Notes: generated by a model not told the origin, from the letters alone. Counted from the first letter of the stretch, positions 50,647-61,900 are shown. The stretch is DNA of 64,000 nt from Lachnocurva sp029100405 (GCA_046263755.1 JBJYZC010000008.1:1-64000); one strand, 5' to 3'. A program made the numbers and translations.

Positions 50647-52326
50647 ATGCAGCTTACAGGCGCACAGATCGTCATCGAATGCCTGAAAGAACAAGGAGTT
50701 GATACCGTTTTCGGTTATCCGGGCGGTGCGATCCTGAATGTATATGATGAATTATATAAGCATCAGGATGAGATTCGCCATATCCTGACCAGTCATGAGC
50801 AGGGTGCTTCCCATGCGGCAGACGGTTATGCCCGCTCTACAGGAAAAGTCGGTGTCTGTTTTGCGACCAGCGGTCCCGGAGCCACAAACCTTGTGACTGG
50901 TATTGCAACGGCTTATATGGATTCTGTCCCCATTGTCGCCATTACCTGTAATGTCGGAGTCAGCCTTCTGGGCAAGGATTCTTTTCAGGAAGTGGATATT
51001 GCCGGTATTACCATGCCGATCACCAAGCACAATTTCATTGTAAAGGATGTGAATCGCCTTGCAGATACCATCCGAAGGGCCTTCCGTATTGCAAAATCCG
51101 GCCGGCCCGGTCCGGTCCTTGTGGATATTCCGAAGGATGTCACGGCGGCTGTCTGTGATTATGAGAAGAAAAAAATAAAGCCGGAAGCAAGGAAGACCGA
51201 CATGATTCGGGAAGAGGATCTTCAGGCAGCCGTACAGATGATTGAGGCTTCTAAGAAGCCCTATATTTTCGTCGGCGGTGGTGCAGTGATCTCGGATGCC
51301 TCCCCGGAACTGGCTGAATTCGTTCGGAAGGTGGATGCGCCGGTCTGTGATTCTTTGATGGGAAAGGGTGCCTTCGACGGCAGAGACCGGCATTATACCG
51401 GCATGCTTGGCATGCACGGGACCAAGACTTCGAATCTGGGCGTCTCAGATTGTGACCTTCTCATTGCCCTCGGTACACGTTTCTCTGACCGGGTTCTTGG
51501 AAATCCGAAGAAATTTGCCATGGATGCGAAGATCCTTCAGGTCGATGTCGATGCGGCGGAGATCAATAAGAATCTTTTAGTGGATCAGGAGATCCTCGGC
51601 GATCTGAAGGAGGTCTTAAAGCGATTGAATCAGATGCTTCCGGAACTCCATCATGAGGAATGGAATGAAAAGATTCAGGGCTTGAAAGAGAAATTTCCTA
51701 TGACCATAGCAAAGGAGGGTCTGACAGGCCCATTTGCTGTGGACTATGTTTATCAAAAAACACAGGGCGATGCGATCGTTGTGACGGAGGTCGGTCAGCA
51801 CCAGATGTGGACGGCCCAGTATTACAAGTTCCATAGACCGCATCAGTTCCTGACTTCCGGAGGGCTTGGAACGATGGGCTACGGCCTGGGCGCCGCGATT
51901 GGTGCACAGATCGGAAATCCGGACAAGACGGTTGTGAATTTCGCCGGAGACGGATGTTTCCGGATGAATATGAATGAGCTGGCAACGGCTTCGAGGAATC
52001 ATCTTCCTCTGATCGAGATCATTATGAATAATCATGTGCTTGGCATGGTCCGCCAGTGGCAGGATCTCTTCTATGGCAAGCGCTATTCCGCAACGATCCT
52101 GGATGATGGCGTTGATTATGTCCGTCTGGCAGAGGCCATGGGCTGCAAGGCTTATAGGGCCAAGAGCCGAGAGGAATTCAAAGAAGCCTTTGATCGTGCC
52201 TTGAAAGAAAAGAAACCGACGGTCATCGATTGTATCATCGGCTCCGATGATAAGGTCTGGCCGATGGTGGCGCCGGGTGCGCCGATCCGCGACTGTTTCA
52301 GTGGTGAGGATGAGAATATTCAGTAG
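50647..52326 (+). CDS. ilvB: Acetolactate synthase large subunit, second copy
   Basis: A 559-residue ThDP enzyme of normal form: ThDP Glu in LTSHEQGASHAADGYA, the Mg/diphosphate motif GDGCFRMNMNEL..NNHVLGM, and the segment FYGKRYSATILDDGVDYVRL without the cysteine insertion found in the copy at 20124. No small subunit follows. GAAAGGAAAGAGGAGAG precedes the start. It is clustered with ilvD, so it is probably the main biosynthetic form or is differently regulated. Catabolic acetolactate synthases (AlsS) are less similar. Confidence 0.94.
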   Translation: MQLTGAQIVIECLKEQGVDTVFGYPGGAILNVYDELYKHQDEIRHILTSHEQGASHAADGYARSTGKVGVCFATSGPGATNLVTGIATAYMDSVPIVAITCNVGVSLLGKDSFQEVDIAGITMPITKHNFIVKDVNRLADTIRRAFRIAKSGRPGPVLVDIPKDVTAAVCDYEKKKIKPEARKTDMIREEDLQAAVQMIEASKKPYIFVGGGAVISDASPELAEFVRKVDAPVCDSLMGKGAFDGRDRHYTGMLGMHGTKTSNLGVSDCDLLIALGTRFSDRVLGNPKKFAMDAKILQVDVDAAEINKNLLVDQEILGDLKEVLKRLNQMLPELHHEEWNEKIQGLKEKFPMTIAKEGLTGPFAVDYVYQKTQGDAIVVTEVGQHQMWTAQYYKFHRPHQFLTSGGLGTMGYGLGAAIGAQIGNPDKTVVNFAGDGCFRMNMNELATASRNHLPLIEIIMNNHVLGMVRQWQDLFYGKRYSATILDDGVDYVRLAEAMGCKAYRAKSREEFKEAFDRALKEKKPTVIDCIIGSDDKVWPMVAPGAPIRDCFSGEDENIQ

Positions 52327-52377
52327 GGAACCGGATCAGATTTCTGATCATGAGTATAAAGAAAGGAAACAAGAACA

Positions 52378-53466
52378 ATGAAGAGAGTGTACAACTTTTC
52401 CGCAGGACCCGCAGTATTACCTCTCGAAGTGCTCGAAGAAGCACAGAGAGACTTGCTTGACTACAAGGGCTATGGTATGTCCGTTATGGAGATGTCACAC
52501 CGATCTCAAATGTTCGCTGATATCATTGAAACCGCTGAAAAAGATATCCGTGACCTGATGGAAATCCCGGACAATTACAAGGTGCTTTTCCTTCAGGGAG
52601 GCGCCTGGCAGCAGTTCTCCGCCATTCCTATGAATCTTATGACAAAGCATAAGAAGGCCGGTTACATCATCACCGGCCAGTGGGCCAAGAAGGCTTACGG
52701 CGAGGCTAAGCGTTACGGTGATGCCATTGCCCTGGCTTCTTCTGAGGACAAGACCTACAGCTATATCCCGGATTGCAGCGATCTGCCGATCACTGACGAC
52801 ATGGACTATATTTATATCTGCCAGAACAATACCATTTATGGCACCCGCTATCCAAAGCTTCCCAACACCAAGGGTGTGGACCTGGTAGCAGATGTTTCTT
52901 CCATGTTCTTAAGCGAACCGGTCAATGTGAAGGACTATGCAGTGATCTACGGCGGCGTTCAGAAAAATGTAGGCCCTGCCGGACTGGTCATTGATATCAT
53001 CCGGGATGACTTGATCACAGACGATGTCTATCCGGGCACACCGACCATGTTAAAGTGGAAGACTCAGGCGGACAAGGATTCTCTCTTTAATACCCCGAAC
53101 TGCTGGGCCATCTATATCTGCGGCCTGGTATTCAAGTGGCTGAAGAAGCAGGGCGGACTGGCTGCCATGAAGACCAGAAACGAAGAGAAGGCCAAGATCC
53201 TCTATGATTATCTGGATCAGTCCAAGCTTTTCAAAGGAACTGTTGAGAAGGGCAGCCGGTCTCTTATGAATGTTCCTTTTGTCACAGGCGACAAGGACAT
53301 GGATGCTAAATTCGTTGCAGAAGCCAAGGCCGCAGGCCTTGAAAATCTGAAGGGCCACAGAACCGTCGGTGGTATGCGGGCTTCCATCTATAATGCCATG
53401 CCGAAGGAAGGCGTCGAGGCTCTGGTCAACTTCATGGAAGACTTTGAAAAGAAGAACTTGAATTGA
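52378..53466 (+). CDS. serC: Phosphoserine aminotransferase
   Basis: A 362-residue PLP enzyme (class V aminotransferase) that makes phosphoserine. Signature: the start YNFSAGPAVLPLEVLEEAQ, GGAWQQF in the phosphate cup, and the PLP Lys in YGGVQKNVGPAGLV. AAAGAAAGGAAAC precedes the start. It is followed by serA after 76 bases of GAAATA-type short repeats. Confidence 0.97.
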   Translation: MKRVYNFSAGPAVLPLEVLEEAQRDLLDYKGYGMSVMEMSHRSQMFADIIETAEKDIRDLMEIPDNYKVLFLQGGAWQQFSAIPMNLMTKHKKAGYIITGQWAKKAYGEAKRYGDAIALASSEDKTYSYIPDCSDLPITDDMDYIYICQNNTIYGTRYPKLPNTKGVDLVADVSSMFLSEPVNVKDYAVIYGGVQKNVGPAGLVIDIIRDDLITDDVYPGTPTMLKWKTQADKDSLFNTPNCWAIYICGLVFKWLKKQGGLAAMKTRNEEKAKILYDYLDQSKLFKGTVEKGSRSLMNVPFVTGDKDMDAKFVAEAKAAGLENLKGHRTVGGMRASIYNAMPKEGVEALVNFMEDFEKKNLN

Positions 53467-53542
53467 AATTGAAATAGAAATAGAGAATCAAGTAAGAGAA
53501 AAGCCCAATCGATGGATCAAGAATTAGGGAAGGAAAAAGAAA

Positions 53543-54706
53543 ATGTATAAATACCATTGTCTGAATCCATTAAGCCAGACTGGCTTGGATCACTTTAATA
53601 CCAATTACCAGAAAACCGAAGAGATCACTGATGCAGACTGCGTTCTGGTTCGTTCCGCCAAGATGCATGACATTACATTGGATCAAAAGACCGTTGCTGT
53701 CGCAAGAGCCGGCGCCGGAGTCAATAACATTCCTCTGGAAGCCTATGCCAAGCAGGGCGTTGTAGTCTTCAATACACCCGGTGCCAATGCAAACGGAGTC
53801 AAGGAGCTCGTTATCGCCGGCATGATCCTGGCTTCCAGGGATGTCGTCGGTGGTGTCAACTGGTCCAGGGAAAATGCCTCTGACCCTGACATCAGTAAGA
53901 ATATGGAGAAAGCTAAGAAGCAGTTCAAGGGAACCGAGCTTTCCGGAAAGAAGCTGGGCGTGATCGGCCTTGGCGCCATCGGACAGATGGTCGCCAATGC
54001 AGCTGTAAGTCTCGGTATGGAAGTCTATGGCTATGATCCTTATATTTCCGTCAATGCTGCCTGGAACCTGTCCAGAGAGGTCCATCATGAGACCAACCCT
54101 GCCCGTCTCTATGCGGAAGCAGATTTCATCACGGTCCACATTCCTCTTCTGGATTCGACACGTGGCATGATCAATCGGGAAGCCATCGAGAGCATGAAGA
54201 AGGGCGTGATCCTTCTCAATTATTCCAGAGACGTGATCTATGATGAAGCAGCAGTCATGGACGGGATCGCCGCCGGAAAGATCCGTAAGTATGTCACGGA
54301 TTTCCCCAATCCGCTGACGGCCGGCAAGGAGGGCGTCATCGCGACCCCGCATCTTGGCGCATCTACGGATGAATCAGAAGAGAATTGTGCAGTCATGGCC
54401 GTAAAGGAGATCATGGATTATATGGAGAATGGAAATATCACCCATTCCGTTAATTATCCGGACTGCAATATGGGTATCTGCACAGCAGACGGTCGGCTTG
54501 CTCTTCTCCATCACAACACCAAGGGCGTCATTGCGAAATACACTTCGATCCTTGGAGATGCCGGCTTAAATATCACAGACATGACAAATAAGGGCAAGGG
54601 CGATTTCGCTTATTCCCTTCTGGACTATGACGGTGAATTGAAGGAAGAGACCATTCAGGCTTTGAATGCGATTGATGAAGTCTATAAAGTGCGTGTCATC
54701 AAGTAA
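53543..54706 (+). CDS. serA: D-3-phosphoglycerate dehydrogenase
   Basis: A 387-residue NAD-dependent enzyme that starts serine synthesis. Typical parts are RAGAGVNNIPLEAYAKQGVVVFNTPGANANGVKEL, the Rossmann motif GVIGLGAIGQMVANAA, and the catalytic His in TPHLGAST. The C-terminal ACT domain (about 317-387, RLALLHHNTKGVIAKY) suggests feedback by serine. It is the shorter class without the large ASB domain. Confidence 0.95.
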   Translation: MYKYHCLNPLSQTGLDHFNTNYQKTEEITDADCVLVRSAKMHDITLDQKTVAVARAGAGVNNIPLEAYAKQGVVVFNTPGANANGVKELVIAGMILASRDVVGGVNWSRENASDPDISKNMEKAKKQFKGTELSGKKLGVIGLGAIGQMVANAAVSLGMEVYGYDPYISVNAAWNLSREVHHETNPARLYAEADFITVHIPLLDSTRGMINREAIESMKKGVILLNYSRDVIYDEAAVMDGIAAGKIRKYVTDFPNPLTAGKEGVIATPHLGASTDESEENCAVMAVKEIMDYMENGNITHSVNYPDCNMGICTADGRLALLHHNTKGVIAKYTSILGDAGLNITDMTNKGKGDFAYSLLDYDGELKEETIQALNAIDEVYKVRVIK

Positions 54707-54815
54707 GAAGTGAAGGATACAAAAAAGAAGGCATTCAGAAAGCTTTCTGTGTAGAGATGCTTTTGATTTTTGGTATCTTATGGCATGCAAGGAACCGGAT
54801 TAAGACAGACAAAGG

Positions 54816-54851
54816 ACGGGTCAGATCAGTTTCTGGCCCGTTTTCTTTTTT
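54816..54851 (+). terminator. Terminator of the serC-serA unit
   Basis: A 10-bp stem ACGGGTCAGA/TCTGGCCCGT with a six-base loop and a TTTTCTTTTTTT tail. Confidence 0.88.
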
Positions 54852-54948
54852 TACGTTTTGTAATTGCAGAGATTTTCATTTCGCCGTATCATAAAAGAAG
54901 TATGTAGAAAAAAGAAATATTTGACTAGTCAGCGAGAAGAATATAAGG

Positions 54949-56562
54949 ATGACAGACAACAGAATTTCTGACAAGGATTGGTATCAAATAAAAACAGAAG
55001 AAATCCGCCACGTTCGTTTTCAGGATCCGGAGAGAGTCCTTTCTCTGGCCCGTTCCATGCTGGCCCGGGCAGAGGAGGAGAAGAATGTCGGAATGATCGG
55101 CCTGGCCCATTTTTGGACCGGGGATGCTTACTATATGCTGATGGATAGTGAGAACAGTATCGCACATATCCATGAGGCTATGAAATCATTGAATGATGCC
55201 GGGGATTATGATCATTTGGGACAGTGCTATAACCTTCTTGGCATTATTTTCTCCCATCAGGGCGATAATTCCGCAGCCTTTCAGAGTTATATCAGAGGAA
55301 TCGCAATTTTAAGAGATCATCCGGACTATGATCATCTGGCTACCATGCTTTATGCGAATTGTGCCGAGCTCTGTGATCGAACCGGAAATCTTCTGGATGC
55401 AAGGAAGATGTACCTTCAGAGCCTGATCTATTGCGAAAGGCTTTATGCCAAAAGTTCGAATTATCAGGAACTCCTGCCGGTGATTTACCGGGGACTTGTT
55501 CTTCTGGAGATTAACCTTGGAAATGAAGGAGAAGCCCGGGCATATCTGAAACGTCTGAATCGGGAGATCCAGGCATGTCCGGAAGAAAAGGATTGTTTTG
55601 AACAATACATGGTACTGCTTCTTTTTTCCGCCTTTCTGGGGAAACAAGAAAATGTGGAAAGCTTTGAACAGAAGGCGCTCGCGTCTTATCTCAAGATAGA
55701 ATATCCGATCGATTATTTCTGGCCAACCATCTCCTTTCTGAATTATCTGGAATCCAAAGGGAAATGTCCGGAAATGAAGATCGTTCTGAATCACATGGAC
55801 CAGGGCCTCAACAAGGACGACTTCCCGGATTGCCAGGCCCGGCTGGCCGGATATCGGATCCGTATGGCAGAGTCTCTCGGGGATCGGGATGAGGAATTGA
55901 CTCAGTTTCGCCGTTATCGTCATTTCATGGCGGAAAGAACCAGGATCCAGAATCATACCATCAGTCTTCTCATGGAGATGCAGAAGTCTCTGGATCAGTC
56001 GATGGAGCAGAATATCCTTTTGGAAAGGCGGGCGAACACGGATGCTTTGACAGGCATCCCCAATCGGGCTCGCTATAATGAGATGGCAGATCGCCTGCTT
56101 CAGCAAAGCCTTGAGAAGCAGGAAAATTTTGCAATTGAAATGATGGATATCGATCATTTTAAACAGGTCAATGATACTTATGGCCACCATGCAGGAGATC
56201 AGGTCTTAAAAGTGGTTGCGGATTCGCTTCGAAAAATGGTCTCTGATCAGGTCCAGGTCTTCCGCTATGGAGGGGATGAGTTTACCATTCTCTATACCGG
56301 TCTGGATTATGAAGGAATCCGGGAAACAGCAGAGAAACTTCGGCAGGATATCTACGACAATTTGCGCTTATCCGGCCTGCCCCAGGCAACTGTTTCCCAG
56401 GGGATCAGCTTTTCTGTACCGGTCAAGGAAAACCGTGTCTGGGATTTTGCCTCCCAGGCGGATGCAGCCATGTATCAGATGAAACGCTCCGGCGGCGATC
56501 AGATTCGGATTCTTTCCAAGGAGACCTTGGTCCGCATGCCTCATGCCGGAGAGACTTTATGA
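54949..56562 (+). CDS. TPR-containing diguanylate cyclase (GGDEF)
   Basis: A 537-residue cytosolic protein. Residues about 20-330 are helical repeats of TPR type (AHFWTGDAYYMLMDSENSIAH, HLGQCYNLLGIIFSHQGDN), followed by a signalling helix and a GGDEF domain (about 355-530). The active-site loop RYGGDEF is intact, and the metal Asp is in MMDIDHFKQVND. The upstream inhibitory RxxD is not evident. It would make cyclic di-GMP in answer to a protein partner bound by the TPR part. There is no membrane segment. Confidence 0.9.
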   Translation: MTDNRISDKDWYQIKTEEIRHVRFQDPERVLSLARSMLARAEEEKNVGMIGLAHFWTGDAYYMLMDSENSIAHIHEAMKSLNDAGDYDHLGQCYNLLGIIFSHQGDNSAAFQSYIRGIAILRDHPDYDHLATMLYANCAELCDRTGNLLDARKMYLQSLIYCERLYAKSSNYQELLPVIYRGLVLLEINLGNEGEARAYLKRLNREIQACPEEKDCFEQYMVLLLFSAFLGKQENVESFEQKALASYLKIEYPIDYFWPTISFLNYLESKGKCPEMKIVLNHMDQGLNKDDFPDCQARLAGYRIRMAESLGDRDEELTQFRRYRHFMAERTRIQNHTISLLMEMQKSLDQSMEQNILLERRANTDALTGIPNRARYNEMADRLLQQSLEKQENFAIEMMDIDHFKQVNDTYGHHAGDQVLKVVADSLRKMVSDQVQVFRYGGDEFTILYTGLDYEGIRETAEKLRQDIYDNLRLSGLPQATVSQGISFSVPVKENRVWDFASQADAAMYQMKRSGGDQIRILSKETLVRMPHAGETL

Positions 56563-56640
56563 TTCGGTCAGAAAAAAGAATGAGAATCCGCGAATGAAGC
56601 ATTCCAGGGAAACATATGAATTATAGAAAGAAGGTTATTT

Positions 56641-57960
56641 ATGGCAGTCATCAGACCATTTTGTGCGATCCGTCCCGCAGCGAATCTCTCTTCCGAGATC
56701 GCATCCTTGCCTTATGATGTCTATTCCACAGAAGAGGCCAGGGAGAGAACCAAGGACCGGCCCCTTTCTTTCCTCCGGATCGATCGGGCAGAGGTCAATT
56801 TTCCGGAGGGGATGGACCCTTATCAGGCAGACGTTTATCAGAAGGCTCACGATCTCTTCTGGGAAGAGGTTCATGAGGGCGATTATCAGAGGGACCAAAA
56901 GCCCGGCCTCTATCTCTATGAACTGACCATGCAGGGAAGGGTCCAGACAGGCCTTGTGGCTCTGACTTCTGTTGACGATTATGAAAAGGGTATCATCAAG
57001 CGCCATGAGGATACTCTGGAAGCCAAGGAAAATGACCGTGTCCGTCATATCGATATTGTCAATGCCCAGACCGGACCGGTTTTTCTCGTCAATAAAAAGA
57101 GTCAGGAATTGAAAACTCTCCTGGAAGCGCAGAAGACGAAGGAACAGCTTCTTTTTGACTTTACGACTGACCAAAAGGTGCGCCAGCGTGGGTTTGCTAT
57201 TACGGATCCGACGACGATTGATCAATTGAAGGCTTTGTACCGGGAGCTGGGTTCGCTCTACATTTGCGATGGCCATCACCGGGCAGCTGCTGCGGTCAAG
57301 GTCTGCGAGAAGAGAAGGAAATATAACCCGCATTATACCGGGAATGAAGAATTCAACTACTTCCTCTCCGTTATTTTCTCGGAGGATGAGGTCAAATCTC
57401 TGGATTATAACCGGGTTTTCCGGTCCTTAAACGACCTGGACAGGGATGAATTCTTAGCCAGTCTTCTCTTCCATTGCGATATCCAGCCGGTCCTGGAACT
57501 CGGCGGTATGAAGCAGATGGAGGCTTCGGATCCTAAGGCCGCCATGGATCAGAAACACCATGAGTTCCTGGAAAATACCGTCCGTCCTAAGGAGAAGGGC
57601 AGTTTTTCTCTTTATGTCGGCGGCCGCTGGTATCTCTGCAAGTTCCATGAGGACGTCCGGTCGGATGATCCGGTGGAAGGCCTGGATGTAGCTCTCCTTC
57701 AGAAATATGTCTGCCGGGAGATCCTGGGCATCGAGAATCCGAGGACCGATCCGAAGATTGATTATGTCGGAGGCATTCATGGTCTGGAAGAACTGGAGAA
57801 TCGCTGCGAAAAGGACTGTCTCGCGGCCATCGCCATGTATCCGACCAGCCTTTCGGAACTGATGCAGGTTGCAGACCTTGGCAGAAGGATGCCGCCCAAG
57901 TCCACCTGGTTTGAACCAAAGCTCTTAAGTGGTCTCTTCATTCATTCTCTGGAGGATTGA
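56641..57960 (+). CDS. DUF1015 family protein
   Basis: A 439-residue protein that starts AVIRPFCAIRPAANLSSEIASLPYDV and contains DGHHRAAAA near residue 216, both marks of DUF1015. The DGHHR segment resembles ParB/Srx-type nucleotide-binding sites and suggests an ATP-dependent kinase-like role; I recall relatives of this fold acting as serine kinases. In many Clostridia the family is linked to serC-serA, as here (separated by the GGDEF gene). That link makes a serine-related function plausible but is inference. Confidence 0.88.
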   Translation: MAVIRPFCAIRPAANLSSEIASLPYDVYSTEEARERTKDRPLSFLRIDRAEVNFPEGMDPYQADVYQKAHDLFWEEVHEGDYQRDQKPGLYLYELTMQGRVQTGLVALTSVDDYEKGIIKRHEDTLEAKENDRVRHIDIVNAQTGPVFLVNKKSQELKTLLEAQKTKEQLLFDFTTDQKVRQRGFAITDPTTIDQLKALYRELGSLYICDGHHRAAAAVKVCEKRRKYNPHYTGNEEFNYFLSVIFSEDEVKSLDYNRVFRSLNDLDRDEFLASLLFHCDIQPVLELGGMKQMEASDPKAAMDQKHHEFLENTVRPKEKGSFSLYVGGRWYLCKFHEDVRSDDPVEGLDVALLQKYVCREILGIENPRTDPKIDYVGGIHGLEELENRCEKDCLAAIAMYPTSLSELMQVADLGRRMPPKSTWFEPKLLSGLFIHSLED

Positions 57961-57962
57961 TC

Positions 57963-58928
57963 ATGAATACACCGTTTTTTCTCTCCAAGGCGGCAGGATT
58001 GCTTTTATCCAAAGGAAAGGATACAGGTCTTACTGCCAAGGATTCCACCAAGCAGGTCACAGATCTGGCCAGGCAGGCAGAGAAGACAAGCAGTTCTCTC
58101 TCGACGGGAGTTTTCCAGCAGTGGCTGGAGGACCAGATCCCCCATGTAATTTCCTTTGCCACTCTGGTGCTTCTGGCTCTACTGGTCTGGTTTATCGGAA
58201 TGAAGGTGACAAAATTCATCCGAAAACTGGTTCGAAAGGCCCTGGAACGGCATCAGATCGAGACCGGCATTCGTCAGTTTGTGGATGCCTGCGTCAAGGT
58301 CATCTGTTATCTGGCTCTGATCGCTTTGATCCTTCGTGTCTTTGGAATCGAAGCCACATCGCTTGCGGCAGTCGTTGCATCCATGGGTGTGACGGCCGGC
58401 CTGGCTCTCCAGGGAGCCCTGTCGAATTTTGCCGGCGGTGTACTGATCCTTCTCTTAAAGCCATTTGTGGTTGGCGATTATATTGTGGAGGATACCCATA
58501 AGAATGAGGGGACGGTGGCGGAAATCTCAATCTTTTATACCAAGCTTCATTCCCTGGACAATAAGACGATTGTGATCCCGAACGGCGTTCTGGCCAATGC
58601 CTCTCTGACAAATGTGACGCATGCCATGTCGAGACTTCTGGATCTGGAGGTTGGCATCTCTTATGATGACGACATCCGGACAGCAAAGGATGTCCTTTTT
58701 AACCTGGCCATGAAAGAGAAGAAACGGCTGCCGGATTCGACCCCTTCTGTCTTTGTCAAAGAACTGGGAGAATCCAGTGTTGTGCTTGGTCTACGTTTCC
58801 AAACAAAGACCGAAGACTACTGGGAGGTCCGCTTCCGGATGCTGGAGAATATGAAATATGCTCTGGATGAGGCCGGGATCTCGATCCCTTATCCTCAGCT
58901 GGATGTGCACAGTCAGTCAGGCAAATAA
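57963..58928 (+). CDS. mscS: Small-conductance mechanosensitive channel (MscS)
   Basis: A 321-residue channel started at ATG 57963, with GGAGG located in the last codons of the preceding gene. Hydrophobic segments are at about 60-85, 105-125 and 125-150; the pore helix is VVASMGVTAGLALQGALSNFAGGVLILLLKPF, with the Gly/Ala pattern, followed by the beta domain (GDYIVED...IPNGVLANASLTN) and the cytosolic vestibule. It protects against hypo-osmotic shock in homologues. The N-terminus is a long polar helix of 55 residues. Confidence 0.95.
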   Translation: MNTPFFLSKAAGLLLSKGKDTGLTAKDSTKQVTDLARQAEKTSSSLSTGVFQQWLEDQIPHVISFATLVLLALLVWFIGMKVTKFIRKLVRKALERHQIETGIRQFVDACVKVICYLALIALILRVFGIEATSLAAVVASMGVTAGLALQGALSNFAGGVLILLLKPFVVGDYIVEDTHKNEGTVAEISIFYTKLHSLDNKTIVIPNGVLANASLTNVTHAMSRLLDLEVGISYDDDIRTAKDVLFNLAMKEKKRLPDSTPSVFVKELGESSVVLGLRFQTKTEDYWEVRFRMLENMKYALDEAGISIPYPQLDVHSQSGK

Positions 58929-58989
58929 GTCCTAAGCTTTTCTGCGAAGGATGGTTTGTATCAAGTAAGAAAAAGGAACAGGAAATTTT

Positions 58990-61900
58990 ATGAAGTCATT
59001 TAACATTCCAGATACTTATGAATGCATTCGGGAGGAGGATCTCTCGGATATTCACTCGAAAGGCTATGTCTTACGCCATAAAAAATCCGGCGCAAGACTG
59101 GCTCTGATTGCTAACGAAGACGAGAATAAGGTCTTCTATATCGGCTTTCGGACACCGCCCAAGGATTCGACCGGTGTCGCTCATATCATCGAGCATACGG
59201 TTCTATGCGGCTCCGAGAAGTATCCCTTAAAGGATCCTTTTGTGGAACTGGTGAAGGGTTCTCTCAATACCTTTCTCAATGCTATGACTTATCCGGACAA
59301 GACGGTCTATCCGGTGGCATCCACCAATGATCAGGATTTTGCCAATCTGATGGATGTTTATATGGATGCCGTGTTTCATCCCAATATCTATGACAAGCCG
59401 GAGATTTTCGCTCAAGAGGGCTGGCATTACGAACTGGATCAGCCGGACGGCGATTTGAAACTGAATGGTGTTGTCTATAATGAAATGAAGGGCGCTTTTT
59501 CCAATCCGGATGATGTCCTGGAACGGCAGATCATGAATTCTCTCTTCCCGGATACGACTTACGGTATCGAGTCCGGCGGAGATCCAAAGGTCATTCCGAC
59601 ACTGACAAGGGAGGCCTATCTGGATTTCCACAGGCGTTTCTATCATCCGGTCAATTCTTATATCTATCTCTATGGAGACATGGATTTCGAAGAGAGACTG
59701 AACTATCTGGACCGGGAGTATCTCTCTCACTATGACAGAATTGATGTGGATTCCCATATTGATCTGCAGAAGCCCTTTGACAAGATCCATGAACTCACGA
59801 TGCACTATCCGGTTTCTGAGGGTCAGGATCTGTCCGGTCAGACCTATCTCTCTTTAAATTATGTGATCGGAAATGCTCTGGATCAGGAATTGATCACAGC
59901 TTTCGATGCCCTGGAATATGCCCTTTTGTCTGCTCCCGGTGCGCCTCTGCAGAAGGAACTTCTCGCCAATGGCATCGGCAAGGATGTAACCGGAGGTTTT
60001 GACAGCGGGACCCTCCAGCCGACTTTTTCCATTACGGTCAAGGGATCGGATCCGGACAAAAAGACTCAGTTTCTGTCCATTGTAAAGAAGGTCCTGGAAG
60101 ATCAGGTGAAAAACGGCGTGGATCCAAAGTCTCTGGAAGCTTCTCTTAATAATTCGGAATTCCGTTTCCGCGAAGCTGATTTCGGCGGTTTTCCCAAGGG
60201 CCTGATCTACGGCTTGAATCTGTTCGATACCTGGCTCTATGACGATGACCAGCCATTCACAGTCCTTCACAGTCTGAAGGTTTATCAGGACGTTCGAAAA
60301 AAGATCGGAAGCGGTTATTTCGAAGAGCTGATCCAAAAGTATCTCCTTTCGAATCCGCATGCTTCCTTCGTTGTCGTCGATCCGGAAGCCGGACTTACCG
60401 TTCGTGAAGATAAAAAGCTCCAGGAAGAGCTGAATCAATATAAGGCTTCCCTGTCGAAGGAAGAGATCGATACGATCATTCAAAAGACCCGTCATCTGAA
60501 GGAATATCAGTCAGAAGCGGAAAGCGAAGAGGGCTTAAAGTCCATTCCCCTTTTGAAACGGTCGGATCTTAAAAAGGAAGCCAGACCATTTTATTACAAG
60601 CTGAGCCGGGCAGATGCTACGGATCTTCTCCACAGTAATATTGAAACGAATGGCATTCTTTATCTCACTTTTGTCTATCGGAATGTCAGACTGCATGCCA
60701 AGGATGTGCCGGTCCTGTCCTTCTTGACCAAGGTCATGGGACTGGTAGATACGGACAAGTACAGCTATCAGGATCTGTCGAATGAGATCAATCTGCATCT
60801 GGGCGGACTGAATATCGGTACCAACATCTATCGGAGAAAGAAAAAGGATCAGTCGGCAGAACTTACGGTAGAAGTCGGTGCCAAAATGATTGCCGGTCAG
60901 GGCAATACTCGCTATTTCCTGGACCTGATCGATCAGATGATCTTTGCTTCTCATTTCGAGGACAAGAAACGGATCCGGGAGATCCTCCTGCAGGAAATCT
61001 CCTCGGTCGAAACTTTGATTCAGAGTAAGGGACATCTGGCAGCCGCTGTTCGGGCCAAGTCTTACTTTAATGATACAGCAGCCCTTGCCGATGCGCAGAA
61101 CGGACTGACCTATTATGATTATCTGAAGACTTTTGAGAAGGATTTTGATTCTTATTATGAGGATTTCTGCAGGAAATCTCTGGAATTGATCTTAATGATC
61201 TTCCGGCCGGAAAATCTCTTCTGCCATGTCAGTGGAAGAGAAGATCTGAAAAAGGAAGCAGAAGGCTGTATCCCTGTCTGGAAAGCGGCTATGGCAGCAG
61301 GGGATTACTCCATCAGCCAGAAGGCACTGGAACTTGCCGGTGTAAGAGACCTGTCACAGGCGGACCCCAACCTGCTCTTCCAAAAGCTGCATACATTAAA
61401 GGCTCCGTCCGGCAAGGGCGCATCTTTTGACCTTTATCAGGGAAAGCTTTTAAACGAGGGGATCAAGACCCCGGCCAAGATCCAGTATGTCTGCCGGGCC
61501 GGCGACTTTCAGAAGGCCGGCTTCGCCTATCAGGGAGCCATGAATATTTTGAAAGTCATCCTGGGCTATGATTATTTCTGGATCAATATCCGTGTCAAGG
61601 GCGGTGCCTACGGCTGTATGTCCGATATGAAGCGAGACGGATCCATGACCTTTGTGACCTACCGGGATCCGAATTTGAAGGAATCCATTCAGGTCTTCGA
61701 TGAGACACCGGACTATCTCAGGTCCTTCGATGCCGATGAGAGGGATATGACAAAGTATGTGATCGGTACCATCTCTTCCATGGATACTCCACTGCCTCCT
61801 TCCATGCTGGGCTTACGCGATCTGCGCATGTACATCGAGGAAGTGCCTTTGGAGGAAATACAGACCATCCGAAACCAGGTCCTCACGGCAAAACCGGAGG

